NCBI RefSeq assembly: GCF_011078175.1
Contig: NZ_JAALCJ010000013.1
Coordinates: forward strand, 1 to 55,363
Reading direction: 5' to 3'
Origin: Enterobacter cloacae
GTDB taxonomy: Bacteria; Pseudomonadota; Gammaproteobacteria; Enterobacterales; Enterobacteriaceae
DNA: 55,363 bases
The notes beneath the pieces were generated by a model. It searched no databases. It had not been told where the DNA came from and saw only the letters and a program-made list of their open reading frames with translations. Below, piece after piece: positions 9,434 through 20,224 of this stretch. Made by a program: the position numbers and the translations under genes. The number at the start of each line of letters is the position of its first letter. Position 1 is the stretch's first letter.

Positions 9434-10105
9434 ATGCTAACGGTCCACCACCTTAACCAGTCTCGTTCACATCGCGTCCTCTGGGCGCTGGAAGAGCTGG
9501 GTCTGACGTATGAGATTGTGCGCTACCAGCGCGAAAAAACCATGCTCGCGCCAGACGCGCTCAAAAAAGTCCATCCGCTGGGAAAATCCCCTGTCCTGGA
9601 AGATAACGGACTGGTTCTGGCCGAATCAGGCGCAATTCTTGAATATCTTCAGGAAACATACGATCCGGCCTCACAATTCAAACCGTTAGATCCTGCCCAT
9701 AAAGTGCAGTATCGCTTCTGGCTGCATTACGCCGAAGGCTCTCTGATGCCGTTACTGTTAATGAAGCTGGTGTTCAACAGCCTCGGTAAACCACCCGTGC
9801 CGTTTGGCCTGCGCACGCTGGGTAAGGCGCTGGGGCAGGGAGTGCAAAAAGCGTATCTCAACCGCCAGCTGGAAACGCATGCACGCTTTATTAACGATCA
9901 TCTCGCCGAAAATAGCTGGTTTGCCGGCGACACGCTGACCATGGCTGATATCCAGATGAGTTTTCCTGTCTTTGCCCTGCTGGCGAGAGGCGGCATCGAC
10001 AATCTCGACCACATAGAGGCGTGGAAACAGAGGGTGGAGGCACGTCCGGGCTGGCAGACAACGCTTGCGAAAGGCGGCCCGCTGACGATCCCCGGCGAGG
10101 GCTGA
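9434..10105 (+). CDS. Glutathione S-transferase family protein
   Basis: A 223-residue cytosolic glutathione transferase. The N-terminal thioredoxin-like domain (about residues 1-80) carries an SRSHRVLW catalytic-serine region after strand 1, the cis-proline motif GKSPVLEDNG and the glutathione gamma-glutamyl-binding ESGAILEYL. The all-alpha C-terminal domain contains FAGDTLTMADIQM, the usual N-capping/hydrophobic-staple region. Sequence character resembles the fungal Gtt1-like/bacterial stress GSTs; the substrate cannot be inferred. GGAGAA lies upstream of the ATG. It occupies the soxR-ghxP interval, where E. coli K-12 has no GST, so it is an accessory gene here, perhaps linked to oxidative stress by position only. 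Confidence 0.87.
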   Translation: MLTVHHLNQSRSHRVLWALEELGLTYEIVRYQREKTMLAPDALKKVHPLGKSPVLEDNGLVLAESGAILEYLQETYDPASQFKPLDPAHKVQYRFWLHYAEGSLMPLLLMKLVFNSLGKPPVPFGLRTLGKALGQGVQKAYLNRQLETHARFINDHLAENSWFAGDTLTMADIQMSFPVFALLARGGIDNLDHIEAWKQRVEARPGWQTTLAKGGPLTIPGEG

Positions 10106-10127
10106 AATGTAACGAAATTGCGCATGG

Positions 10128-10143
10128 ACGATAACGTTTGCGC
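10128..10143. promoter_or_regulatory. PurR-like box 1 upstream of ghxP
   Basis: The reverse strand reads GCGCAAACGTTATCGT, matching the PurR consensus ACGCAAACGTTTTCNT at 14 of 16 positions including the central CG. It lies about 80 bases upstream of the predicted ghxP promoter. Confidence 0.5.
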
Positions 10144-10203
10144 ATCCTCTGCTTAATTCTTCATCGCCGTGAGGCTATTTTAGCGAAAAACGAGAAAGTT
10201 CAG

Positions 10204-10242
10204 TTGAAAAGGGCGGGTATTAGGCTAGATAATCGTTTGCCT
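10204..10242 (+). promoter_or_regulatory. Predicted ghxP promoter overlapped by PurR-like box 2
   Basis: A -35 TTGAAA (10204-10209) and -10 TAGATA (10226-10231, 16-bp spacer; GATAAT at 10228 with 18 bp is an alternative) precede ghxP. A PurR-like palindrome AGGCAAACGATTATCT (reverse strand, 10227-10242) covers the -10 and start point, matching the degenerate consensus ANGCAANCGNTTNCNT except for one base. A third candidate, AAGCAAACGTTTAGCT, lies at 10272-10287. Repression by PurR with hypoxanthine or guanine is inferred. Confidence 0.5.
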
Positions 10243-10271
10243 ACATTTGACCACCCGTTTTGTAAGCGCGG

Positions 10272-10287
10272 AGCTAAACGTTTGCTT
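10272..10287. promoter_or_regulatory. PurR-like box 3 in the ghxP leader
   Basis: The reverse strand reads AAGCAAACGTTTAGCT, 13 of 16 matches to the PurR consensus, centred 45 bases from box 2 and about 124 bases before the ghxP start codon. Confidence 0.42.
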
Positions 10288-10402
10288 TTTTTGTGACGCC
10301 CCTTTCGTCGCAAACGCAGCACAAGGATTTGACGTTTCGCTGGCAGTGGAGTCTCCACCACGCTTACGGACTTTCAATAAAAATTTTCAGGGGATGTTTT
10401 CT

Positions 10403-11752
10403 ATGTCTACGCCATCTGCGCGTACCGGCGGTTCACTTGACGCCATGTTTAAAATTTCTGCTCGCGGCAGCACCGTGCGCCAGGAAGTGGTTGCCGGTCT
10501 GACCACGTTTCTGGCGATGGTGTACTCCGTCATTGTGGTGCCAGGCATGCTCGGCAAAGCCGGCTTCCCGCCAGCGGCGGTCTTCGTTGCCACCTGCCTG
10601 GTTGCGGGTGTGGGTTCGATTGTGATGGGCTTGTGGGCGAACCTGCCTCTGGCAATTGGTTGCGCCATCTCCCTGACCGCGTTTACCGCCTTCAGCCTGG
10701 TGCTGGGTCAGCATATCAGTGTCCCGGTAGCGCTCGGCGCGGTATTCCTGATGGGGGTACTGTTCACCGTGATCTCTGCTACCGGCATCCGTAGCTGGAT
10801 TTTGCGCAACCTGCCGCAGGGCGTGGCGCACGGCACCGGTATCGGCATCGGCCTGTTCCTGCTGCTGATTGCCGCCAATGGCGTGGGTCTGGTCATCAAG
10901 AATCCGCTGGACGGCCTGCCGGTTGCGCTGGGTAACTTCGCGAGCTTCCCGGTGATCATGTCGCTGGTGGGGCTGGCGGTGATCATTGGCCTGGAAAAAC
11001 TGAAAGTGCCGGGCGGCATTCTGCTGACCATTATCGGCGTGTCCATTGTCGGCCTGATCTTCGATCCGACCGTTCACTTCTCCGGTATTTTCGCCATGCC
11101 TTCGCTGAGCGATGACAAAGGCAACTCCCTGATTGGTAGCCTGGATATTGTCGGCGCGCTGAACCCGGTGATCCTGCCAAGTGTGCTGGCGCTGGTAATG
11201 ACCGCGGTATTTGACGCCACCGGCACCATCCGCGCGGTGGCCGGTCAGGCGAACCTGCTGGATAAAGACGGCCAGATTATTGACGGCGGCAAAGCGCTGA
11301 CCACCGACTCCCTGAGCAGCGTTTTCTCTGGTCTGGTGGGTGCGGCGCCTGCGGCTGTGTACATCGAATCCGCAGCGGGTACGGCGGCAGGCGGTAAAAC
11401 CGGCCTGACGGCCATCACCGTTGGCGTGCTGTTCCTGCTGATCCTGTTCCTCTCTCCGCTCTCTTATCTGGTGCCAGCTTACGCGACCGCACCTGCGCTG
11501 ATGTACGTCGGCCTGCTGATGCTGAGCAACGTGGCGAAAATCGACTTTGCTGACTTTGTTGATGCCATGTCTGGCCTGATCACTGCGGTATTCATCGTGC
11601 TGACCTGTAACATCGTGACCGGCATTATGATCGGGTTCGCCTCGCTGGTGATTGGCCGTCTGGTCTCCGGTGAGTGGCGCAAGCTGAACATCGGCACCGT
11701 GGTCATCGCCGTTGCGCTGGTGGCGTTCTACGCGGGCGGCTGGGCCATCTGA
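10403..11752 (+). CDS. ghxP: Guanine/hypoxanthine permease GhxP
   Basis: An inner-membrane proton symporter of the NCS2/AzgA-like family that imports hypoxanthine and guanine. The start [11 protein letters not shown] was chosen because AGGGGA lies about eight bases upstream and the protein is then 449 aa, the E. coli length; the open frame extends 52 codons further upstream without family support. There are roughly 12-14 hydrophobic segments. Family signatures are visible: [11 protein letters not shown] near the N-terminus, [11 protein letters not shown], the [14 protein letters not shown] substrate-site helix and [18 protein letters not shown]. It is followed by an intrinsic terminator and preceded by three PurR-like boxes. 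Confidence 0.95.
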   Translation: MSTPSARTGGSLDAMFKISARGSTVRQEVVAGLTTFLAMVYSVIVVPGMLGKAGFPPAAVFVATCLVAGVGSIVMGLWANLPLAIGCAISLTAFTAFSLVLGQHISVPVALGAVFLMGVLFTVISATGIRSWILRNLPQGVAHGTGIGIGLFLLLIAANGVGLVIKNPLDGLPVALGNFASFPVIMSLVGLAVIIGLEKLKVPGGILLTIIGVSIVGLIFDPTVHFSGIFAMPSLSDDKGNSLIGSLDIVGALNPVILPSVLALVMTAVFDATGTIRAVAGQANLLDKDGQIIDGGKALTTDSLSSVFSGLVGAAPAAVYIESAAGTAAGGKTGLTAITVGVLFLLILFLSPLSYLVPAYATAPALMYVGLLMLSNVAKIDFADFVDAMSGLITAVFIVLTCNIVTGIMIGFASLVIGRLVSGEWRKLNIGTVVIAVALVAFYAGGWAI

Positions 11753-11768
11753 ATTGACTTTTTATGCG

Positions 11769-11798
11769 AAAACGGGTGGCTCAGGCCGCCCGTTTTTA
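11769..11798 (+). terminator. Intrinsic terminator of ghxP
   Basis: The stem AAAACGGGTGGC / GCCGCCCGTTTT (one G-T pair, loop TCAG) runs into a T tract just after the ghxP stop. Confidence 0.92.
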
Positions 11799-11904
11799 TT
11801 TTCAGGACTCATCCCGTTGTCTTTTACGTTACTCTGGAGAGGATAGAATAAGAGGCACGACGCCTCAGGTTTGGCTTATAAGATACACAGCAAACAGGGA
11901 ACGC

Positions 11905-13551
11905 ATGGAAATTTTCTTCACAATACTCATCATGACCCTTGTGGTCTCATTATCCGGGGTGGTTACACGCGTACTGCCCTTCCAGGTCCCCCTGCCTTTA
12001 ATGCAAATAGCTATCGGCGCGCTGCTGGCGTGGCCGACGTTCGGTCTGCACGTGGAGTTCGATCCGGAACTGTTCCTCGTGCTGTTTATCCCGCCGCTGC
12101 TGTTTGCCGATGGCTGGAAAACGCCGACGCGCGAATTTCTTGAGCACGGGCGAGAAATCTTCGGTCTGGCGCTGGCGCTGGTGGTGGTTACCGTCGTCGG
12201 GATTGGCTTCCTGATCTACTGGGCCGTACCGGGGATCCCGCTTATACCCGCCTTTGCGCTGGCCGCCGTGCTGTCGCCTACCGACGCCGTGGCGCTGTCC
12301 GGCATTGTGGGCGAAGGGCGCATTCCAAAGAAAATCATGGGCATTTTGCAGGGCGAGGCGCTGATGAACGACGCCTCTGGCCTGGTCGCCCTGAAGTTTG
12401 CCGTGGCGGTTGCCATGGGGACCATGGTCTTTACCGTCGGCGGCGCGACCCTGGAATTCTTCAAGGTGGCGATTGGCGGTATCCTCGCGGGCTTCGTAGT
12501 GAGCTGGCTGTACGGACGCTCGCTGCGCTTCCTCAGCCGCTGGGGCGGCGATGAGCCTGCCACCCAAATCGTGCTGCTGTTCCTGCTGCCGTTTGCCTCT
12601 TACCTGATTGCCGAACACATTGGCGTGTCGGGTATTCTGGCGGCGGTAGCCGCGGGGATGACCATCACCCGCTCCGGCGTTATGCGCCGCGCGCCGCTGG
12701 CGATGCGCCTGCGCGCGAACAGTACCTGGGCTATGCTCGAGTTTGTGTTTAACGGCATGGTGTTCCTGCTGTTGGGCCTGCAACTGCCGGGCATTATGGA
12801 ATCCTCGCTGATTGCGGCGGAGGCGGATCCAAACGTTGAAGTCTGGATGCTGTTTACCGATATCGTGTTGATCTACATGGCGCTGATGCTGGTGCGTTTC
12901 GGCTGGCTGTGGACGATGAAAAAGTTCAGCGTTCGTTTCCTGACCAAAAAGCCGATGGAGTTTGGCTCCTGGACCACGCGCGAGCTGCTGATTGCCTCTT
13001 TCGCGGGCGTACGCGGGGCGATTACTCTCGCCGGTGTGCTCTCCATTCCGCTGCTGCTGCCGACGGGTGACGTCTTCCCGGCGCGCTACGAGCTGGTGTT
13101 CCTGGCGGCGGGCGTAATCCTCTTCTCGCTGTTTGTCGGCGTGATTATGCTGCCGATTCTGCTGCAACATATTGATGCGGGTGATTCCTCGCAACAGCAT
13201 AAAGAGGAGCGGATTGCCCGCGCGGCAACGGCGGAAGTGGCGATTGTCGCCATCGAGAAGATGGAAGAGCGTCTGGCCGCCGATGCAGAAGAGAATATTG
13301 ATAATCAGCTGCTGAAGGAAGTCAGTTCACGCGTGATCGGTAATTTGCGCCGCCGTGCTGACGGACGTAACGATGTGGAAAGTTCGTTGCAGGAAGAGAA
13401 CCTCGAACGCCGTTTCCGCCTGGCGGCGCTGCGCTCCGAGCGTGCCGAGCTGTATCACCTGCGCGCGACGCGCCAGATCAGCAACGAGACGCTGCAAAAG
13501 CTACTACACGATCTGGATCTGCTGGAAGCGCTGTTGATAGAGAATCAGTAG
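11905..13551 (+). CDS. yjcE: YjcE, predicted Na+/H+ (CPA1) exchanger
   Basis: An inner-membrane cation:proton antiporter of the CPA1 family, 548 aa. The start at MEIFFTILIM matches E. coli YjcE; the frame upstream runs back through the ghxP terminator and is not believed. Around a dozen membrane segments are followed by a charged cytoplasmic tail (from about residue 420) with helical, Glu/Arg-rich sequence. Transport-site motifs are visible: LSPTDAVALSGI in TM5 and the later GEALMNDASGL, the ND pair typical of electroneutral exchangers, plus AGVRGAITLAG. The ion specificity is inferred from family. A REP/hairpin repeat follows the stop. Confidence 0.92.
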   Translation: MEIFFTILIMTLVVSLSGVVTRVLPFQVPLPLMQIAIGALLAWPTFGLHVEFDPELFLVLFIPPLLFADGWKTPTREFLEHGREIFGLALALVVVTVVGIGFLIYWAVPGIPLIPAFALAAVLSPTDAVALSGIVGEGRIPKKIMGILQGEALMNDASGLVALKFAVAVAMGTMVFTVGGATLEFFKVAIGGILAGFVVSWLYGRSLRFLSRWGGDEPATQIVLLFLLPFASYLIAEHIGVSGILAAVAAGMTITRSGVMRRAPLAMRLRANSTWAMLEFVFNGMVFLLLGLQLPGIMESSLIAAEADPNVEVWMLFTDIVLIYMALMLVRFGWLWTMKKFSVRFLTKKPMEFGSWTTRELLIASFAGVRGAITLAGVLSIPLLLPTGDVFPARYELVFLAAGVILFSLFVGVIMLPILLQHIDAGDSSQQHKEERIARAATAEVAIVAIEKMEERLAADAEENIDNQLLKEVSSRVIGNLRRRADGRNDVESSLQEENLERRFRLAALRSERAELYHLRATRQISNETLQKLLHDLDLLEALLIENQ

Positions 13552-13559
13552 CGCTGTAA

Positions 13560-13640
13560 TTGCCCGGTGGCGCTGCGCTTACCGGGCCTCCGTGCTCGAT
13601 CGGTTCCCTCTCCCCTATGGGGAGAGGGTTAGGGTGAGGG
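13560..13640. repeat. REP-like unit joined to the CCCTCTCC hairpin repeat
   Basis: A REP-like palindrome (GCCCGGTGGCGCTGCGC...TACCGGGC, 13560-13590) is followed by the hairpin element CCCTCTCCCC-TAT-GGGGAGAGGG and its TTAGGGTGAGGG tail (13606-13640). This is the same two-part arrangement as each 98-bp unit at the start of the window. The right end overlaps the last codons of the LysR gene. Confidence 0.88.
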
Positions 13641-14516
13641 GGCCCAAAACCCCTCACAGCATTGCAGCCACGCCTGCGCGCTGTGCGACAGATAGACCCC
13701 TTCACGCCAAATCATCCCCAACTGCCAGTGCAGCTCGCTCTCCAGCGGGATCCAGCGCAGCGTGTTTTTATCCAGCCGCTCGCAAATCGGCTGCGGCAGA
13801 ATGGCAATCCCCACGCCAGCCTGCACCATCGCGGCCAGAAAATCCCACTGACCGCTGCGCACCGCAATGCGTGGCTTCACATTATGTTGGTTAAACAGCG
13901 TCATCAGCTGGCGGCTTAAGGCGAAGTCTTCGTTGTAGATCAGCAACGGATGTTCGCCGAGCAGTTCGGGTTTCACCGAGTCAATTTTCAGCCAGTCACC
14001 GGAGCGCGGTACGAGTACGCACAGCGGATGGCTGAACAACGGCAGTGTTGCCAGACCGCTCTCTTCCTCTACGGGGAGGGCCGTCATCGCCACATCCAGC
14101 TCGCCGTTCATCACTGCCTGCTGGACGGTCAGGCCGCCAAATTCAGAAATTTTCAGCTCAACGCCGGGGTAGCGCTGACGAAACAGGCTAATCGGCCCGG
14201 CCATCATCATGCCGACCATCGGCGGAATACCGAGCCGCAGCAGCCCTTTAGTAAGGTGGTTGATATCCGCAAGTTCGGCCTCAAGCTGGCGGAACTCCGC
14301 CAGGATCGCCAGCCCGCGTTCGAACACCACGCGTCCGGTGTCGGTCAGCAACAGCTTGCGCCCGTCGCGGATCAGCAGGGTACAGTTCAGTTCATCTTCG
14401 AGGTTTTTCAGCATCTTGCTGATAGTCGGCTGGGTAACAAACAACTTCTCCGCTGCGCGGGTAAAACTTTGCTGGCGAACCACCTCGACAAAATAGCGCA
14501 GCGTTCTTATGTCCAT
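13629..14516 (-). CDS. LysR-family regulator, CidR-like
   Basis: A 295-residue LysR-type transcriptional regulator. The winged helix (MDIRTLRYFVEVVRQQSF, then AAEKLFVTQPTISKMLKNLE) occupies residues 1-60, and the effector-binding domain (from about 90) has the usual substrate-cleft pattern GLLRLGIPP and AMVQAGVGIAILP. It is divergent from a CidA/LrgA-LrgB pair, an arrangement found in many bacteria where the regulator (CidR/YwbI type) controls the pair, so a similar role is inferred. Its last residues (PSP and the TAA stop) are encoded by an intergenic hairpin repeat, so the C-terminus may differ from that of relatives. Effector unknown; acetate or pyruvate are plausible given the family and neighbours. 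Confidence 0.88.
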   Translation of the reverse strand: MDIRTLRYFVEVVRQQSFTRAAEKLFVTQPTISKMLKNLEDELNCTLLIRDGRKLLLTDTGRVVFERGLAILAEFRQLEAELADINHLTKGLLRLGIPPMVGMMMAGPISLFRQRYPGVELKISEFGGLTVQQAVMNGELDVAMTALPVEEESGLATLPLFSHPLCVLVPRSGDWLKIDSVKPELLGEHPLLIYNEDFALSRQLMTLFNQHNVKPRIAVRSGQWDFLAAMVQAGVGIAILPQPICERLDKNTLRWIPLESELHWQLGMIWREGVYLSHSAQAWLQCCEGFWAPSP

Positions 14517-14618
14517 GATTATTCCTCGAAACTATACCTTCGATGATTTTAATTCATTTCTGTCCCTGACGTGCGCTCACTATACTGACGCTTCGTCTCA
14601 ATGTTGAGGAAAACCCCC

Positions 14619-15029
14619 ATGGCCGTGGCGTTAAGTCGTGTTACGCCTGCCGTTGTGCAACGACTCCAGGTACCGGTTCAGGTACTGCTCTATGCCGGAC
14701 TGTTCGTTTTTGCGGAATATCTTGTCGACTGGCTGCATCTGCCTCTGCCTGCCAACCTGGTAGGAATGGTGCTGATGTTGACGCTCATTCTGTGCCGCAT
14801 TATCCCCCTCCGCTGGGTTCGCGCCGGCGCGCGCTGGCTGCTGGCGGAGATGCTGCTGTTTTTCGTGCCTGCCGTGGTGGCGGTGGTGAACTATGCTCAG
14901 CTGTTGACGATCGACGGCTGGCGCATCTTCGCGGTTATCGCCCTGAGCACGCTGATGGTATTGGGCGCCACTGCCTGGGTGGTGGATAACGTCTATCGCT
15001 TTGAAATCAGCAGGCAGAAGCATGACTAA
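14619..15029 (+). CDS. CidA/LrgA family membrane protein
   Basis: A small (136 aa) inner-membrane protein of the CidA/LrgA family. Family members were first described as holin-like and later implicated, together with LrgB partners, in pyruvate, acetate or other small-metabolite movement. Four hydrophobic helices are visible after a short N-terminus, with the family motifs LPLPANLVGMVLML and LLAEMLLFFVPAVVAVVNY. The start MAVALSRV was preferred because GAGGAAAA lies about ten bases upstream, whereas the ATG 18 bases earlier has no ribosome site. The stop overlaps the next gene by eight bases, so the pair is translationally coupled. Confidence 0.87.
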   Translation: MAVALSRVTPAVVQRLQVPVQVLLYAGLFVFAEYLVDWLHLPLPANLVGMVLMLTLILCRIIPLRWVRAGARWLLAEMLLFFVPAVVAVVNYAQLLTIDGWRIFAVIALSTLMVLGATAWVVDNVYRFEISRQKHD

Positions 15030-15711
15030 CGTCCAGATAAGCGTGCTGTGTCTGATTGCGACCATCGTAATCTACTTTGCCAACAAGCGCCTGTATCGCC
15101 GCTTTCGCGCGCTACCGCTCATGCCGCTGGTGTTCACCCCCATTTTGCTGGTGCTTATGCTGGTCTTCGGCCATATCTCCTGGCAGAACTACATTGGTGA
15201 ATCCCACTGGCTGCTGTGGCTGCTCGGCCCGGCGACCATTGCCTTTGCCGTTCCCGTGTACGACAACCTGAATATTATTAAACGCCACTGGATGTCGCTC
15301 AGCGCAGGCGTTCTGACTGCCACGGTGGTAGCGGTGTGTAGCTCGGTCTGGCTGGCGCGGCTGTTTACCCTGTCGGATGAAATCCAGCGCAGCCTGGCGG
15401 TGCGTTCGGTGACGACGCCGTTCGCGCTGGCGGCCGCAAAACCGCTCGGCGGGCAGCCGGATCTGGTGGCGCTGTTTGTGGTGGTGACCGGCGTCTTCGG
15501 CATGGCAGTGGGGGACGTGCTGTTCCTGCGGCTCTCTATCCGCGAAGGGATGGCGAAAGGGGCGGGATTTGGCGCGGCGTCGCACGGCGCGGGTACGGCG
15601 CGATCGTATGAACTGGGGCAGCAGGAAGGCGTGGTGGCAAGCCTGGTGATGATGCTCTCGGGCGTGACGATGGTGCTAATTGCGCCGCTGGTGGCGTGGG
15701 CGATGTTTTAA
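15022..15711 (+). CDS. LrgB/CidB family membrane protein
   Basis: A 229-residue LrgB/CidB-family integral membrane protein, the obligate partner type of CidA/LrgA. Six or seven hydrophobic segments are present, with the family signatures VPLYDNL-like VPVYDNLNIIKRHW, SVTTPFALAAAKPLGG and GAASHGAGTARSYELGQQEG. The ATG lies within the end of the upstream gene (ATGACTAA overlap), giving a TTG-free start. E. coli's own pair (YohJ/YohK) is elsewhere and no such genes lie beside actP there, so this is an accessory insertion relative to K-12. The function (export or uptake of pyruvate/acetate versus a murein-hydrolase effect) is not settled. Confidence 0.88.
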   Translation: MTNVQISVLCLIATIVIYFANKRLYRRFRALPLMPLVFTPILLVLMLVFGHISWQNYIGESHWLLWLLGPATIAFAVPVYDNLNIIKRHWMSLSAGVLTATVVAVCSSVWLARLFTLSDEIQRSLAVRSVTTPFALAAAKPLGGQPDLVALFVVVTGVFGMAVGDVLFLRLSIREGMAKGAGFGAASHGAGTARSYELGQQEGVVASLVMMLSGVTMVLIAPLVAWAMF

Positions 15712-15712
15712 G

Positions 15713-15737
15713 CTCCCCGGCCAGCGCGGCCGGGGAG
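15713..15737. terminator. Hairpin between convergent lrgB-like gene and actP
   Basis: A perfect 10-bp stem CTCCCCGGCC / GGCCGGGGAG with a five-base loop lies in the 32-base gap between the two stops. T runs are poor on both sides, so termination efficiency is uncertain. Confidence 0.6.
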
Positions 15738-15743
15738 AAAGGC

Positions 15744-17704
<1,961 letters not shown>

Positions 17705-17748
17705 CACAGAGTCTCCAGAGGTTTATAGGGTAGGTGTTTGTAGTTATT

Positions 17749-17832
17749 CCCTCTCCCTGTGGGAGAGGGTTAGGGTGAGGGGAGAAGGTGCGATCGGATG
17801 CCCTCACCCCGGCCCTCTCCCACAGGGAGAGG
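17749..17832. repeat. Inverted pair of CCCTCTCC hairpin repeats between yjcH and acs
   Basis: One copy (CCCTCTCCC-TGT-GGGAGAGGG plus tail, 17749-17780) faces a second in opposite orientation (17801-17832), separated by about 20 bases. Together they could form a long stem within the acs-yjcH-actP transcript and so lower downstream expression or protect the acs segment. Confidence 0.88.
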
Positions 17833-17842
17833 AAGAAAACAT

Positions 17843-19801
17843 TTACGAAGGCATTGCGATGGCCTGCTTCTCTTCGAGCAGTTTGTCCACCACGCCAGGA
17901 TCCGCGAGCGTTGAGGTATCGCCGAGGTTGCTGGTGTCACCCGCCGCGATTTTGCGCAGAATACGACGCATAATCTTGCCGGAACGGGTTTTCGGCAGCG
18001 AGTCGGTCCAGTGCAACACGTCCGGCGTGGCAAGCGGGCCGATCTCTTTACGTACCCAGTTGCGCACCTCGGTATACAGCTCTGGCGACGGCTCTTCGCC
18101 GTGGTTCAGGGTGACGTAGGCGTAGATCGCCTGGCCCTTTATGTTGTGCGGAATGCCGACAACCGCCGCTTCGGCAATCTTCGGATGCGACACCAGCGCG
18201 GACTCAATCTCCGCCGTGCCCAGACGGTGGCCGGAGACGTTCAGTACGTCATCCACGCGCCCGGTGATCCAGTAATACCCGTCTTCGTCCCGGCGCGCGC
18301 CGTCGCCGCTGAAGTACATGTTTTTAAAGGTCGAGAAGTAGGTCTGCTCGAAGCGTTCATGGTCGCCGAACAGGGTGCGCGCCTGGCCCGGCCAGGAATC
18401 CACAATCACCAGGTTACCCTCGGTGGCTCCTTCCTGCGGGTTGCCTTCGTTATCCACCAGCGCAGGCTGCACGCCGAAGAACGGACGGGTGGCCGAACCG
18501 GCCTTCAGCTGCGTGGCGCCAGGCATTGGGGTGATCATAAAGCCGCCGGTTTCGGTCTGCCACCAGGTATCCATCACCGGGCACTTCTCGTTGCCGATTT
18601 TCTTCCAGTACCACTCCCAGGCTTCCGGGTTGATGGGCTCGCCCACGGAACCGAGGATGCGCAATGAAGAGCGGTCAGTGCCTTCGATAGCTTTATCGCC
18701 TTCCGCCATCAGCGCACGGATTGCCGTTGGCGCGGTGTAGAGAATGTTGACCTGATGCTTATCGACCACCTGACACATACGCGCCGGCGTGGGCCAGTTC
18801 GGTACGCCTTCAAACATCAGCGTCGTTGCGCCGCAGGCCAGCGGACCGTACAGCAGGTAGCTGTGACCTGTGACCCAGCCCACGTCGGCGGTACACCAGT
18901 AAATGTCGCCCGGATGGTAGTCGAAAACGTATTTAAAGGTCGTGGCCGCGTAAACCAGATAGCCGCCGGTGGTGTGCAGTACCCCCTTCGGCTTACCGGT
19001 GGAGCCGGAGGTATAAAGGATAAACAGCGGATCTTCCGCGTTCATCTCTTCCGGCTGGTGTTGGTCTCTTGCGTTCTCAATCAGATCGCTCCACCACAGA
19101 TCACGTCCCTCGTTCCAGTCGATTTTGCCGCCCGTGCGTTTGAAGACAATGACGTTGTTGATGGATTTCACGTTCGGATTCTTCAGTGCTTCATCGACGT
19201 TTTTCTTCAGCGGAATGCCACGCCCGGCGCGTACGCCCTCGTCAGCGGTGATCACCAGCTTCGAGTTCGAGTCAACGATGCGCCCGGCAACCGCTTCAGG
19301 GGAGAAGCCGCCAAAGATAACGGAGTGGATCGCGCCGATGCGCGCGCAGGCCAGCATAGCCACCGCGGCTTCCGGCACCATCGGCATATAGATCGCCACC
19401 ACATCGCCTTTTTTGATGCCCTGGGCCAGCAGCACGTTGGCGAAGCGACAGACGTCGCGATGCAGCTCTTTATAGGAGATGTGTTTGCTCTGGGAGGCGT
19501 CGTCGCCTTCCCAGATAATGGCCGTTTCGTTGCCGCGTCCCGCAAGATGACGGTCCAGGCAGTTCGCCGCCAGGTTCAGCGTGCCATCTTCATACCATTT
19601 AATGGAGACGTTGCCTGGCGCGAAAGAAGTGTTCTTGACCTTCTGATAAGGTTTGATCCAGTCGAGGATGTGGCCCTGTTCACCCCAGAATGCGTCAGGG
19701 CTGGAAATGGATTGCTGATACTTCTCCTGGTACTGCTCCGGGCTTATCAGGCAACGGTCCGCAATGTTTGCGGGAATGTCGTGTTTGTGTATTTGGCTCA
19801 T
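17843..19801 (-). CDS. acs: Acetyl-CoA synthetase Acs
   Basis: The AMP-forming acetyl-CoA synthetase that captures low concentrations of acetate as acetyl-CoA. The 652 residues equal E. coli Acs. The adenylate-forming core motif [11 protein letters not shown] (about residue 264), the A5-type WWQTETGG, the hinge region [18 protein letters not shown] and the acetylation-target [11 protein letters not shown] with Lys609 are all present, so control by Pat/CobB acetylation is expected from family knowledge. First gene of acs-yjcH-actP. Upstream is a 423-base intergenic region before divergent gltP, where E. coli carries the nrf operon instead. Confidence 0.98.
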   Translation of the reverse strand: MSQIHKHDIPANIADRCLISPEQYQEKYQQSISSPDAFWGEQGHILDWIKPYQKVKNTSFAPGNVSIKWYEDGTLNLAANCLDRHLAGRGNETAIIWEGDDASQSKHISYKELHRDVCRFANVLLAQGIKKGDVVAIYMPMVPEAAVAMLACARIGAIHSVIFGGFSPEAVAGRIVDSNSKLVITADEGVRAGRGIPLKKNVDEALKNPNVKSINNVIVFKRTGGKIDWNEGRDLWWSDLIENARDQHQPEEMNAEDPLFILYTSGSTGKPKGVLHTTGGYLVYAATTFKYVFDYHPGDIYWCTADVGWVTGHSYLLYGPLACGATTLMFEGVPNWPTPARMCQVVDKHQVNILYTAPTAIRALMAEGDKAIEGTDRSSLRILGSVGEPINPEAWEWYWKKIGNEKCPVMDTWWQTETGGFMITPMPGATQLKAGSATRPFFGVQPALVDNEGNPQEGATEGNLVIVDSWPGQARTLFGDHERFEQTYFSTFKNMYFSGDGARRDEDGYYWITGRVDDVLNVSGHRLGTAEIESALVSHPKIAEAAVVGIPHNIKGQAIYAYVTLNHGEEPSPELYTEVRNWVRKEIGPLATPDVLHWTDSLPKTRSGKIMRRILRKIAAGDTSNLGDTSTLADPGVVDKLLEEKQAIAMPS

Positions 19802-20224
19802 GGCTTTTTTTCTCCTTGTAAGATGTTAATAATATGTCGCAAAAACGTTAATAGTAGGGGCTTTACAAGCTTTGTTTAGTATTTGGGCGACAGATCACGC
19901 ATTGTCTGAAGAGTATGAAAATTGAGCGAATGAAACTTTGAAGGTGAATAATTAACCAGAAGGATTATTCACTTTTTTGAGGTGAAAATATTTTGTATAA
20001 CAAATGGTTATTTATGCGAATTGCTATAAATTACCGACATTGACCTTTTTTGCAGTGAAATGCCTCGTTCTTTAACGCTTGCGCAGCATGCGGTGCAAAT
20101 GATACTCATACGCCGCGTTAAAAAATTCCATAAACCAACGCAACACAATTCATACCCTTTCAGTATGTCTCCATATTCATGCAGTCTGGATGGTGCGGAG
20201 ATTTCATTGAGGAAGTCAGTTTTT
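19802..20224. other. Divergent acs/gltP control region
   Basis: 423 AT-rich bases between acs (minus) and gltP (plus). It must hold promoters for both. A degenerate CRP-like sequence (GATCACG, near 19896) lies on the acs side, and a GCTATAAATT (about 20021-20030) could be a gltP -10; neither is decisive. No remnant of nrfA-nrfG, which separates these genes in E. coli K-12, can be recognised, and no ORF of note occurs. Confidence 0.5.

Noticed and set aside
11998..13200. A 400-codon minus-strand frame opposite yjcE.
   Set aside because: His/Arg/Gln-rich composition typical of antisense frames; the plus-strand exchanger is clear.
13629..14516. LysR gene as a pseudogene truncated by the repeat.
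   Set aside because: Length (295 aa) and all domain landmarks are normal for the family; only the extreme C-terminus is repeat-derived.
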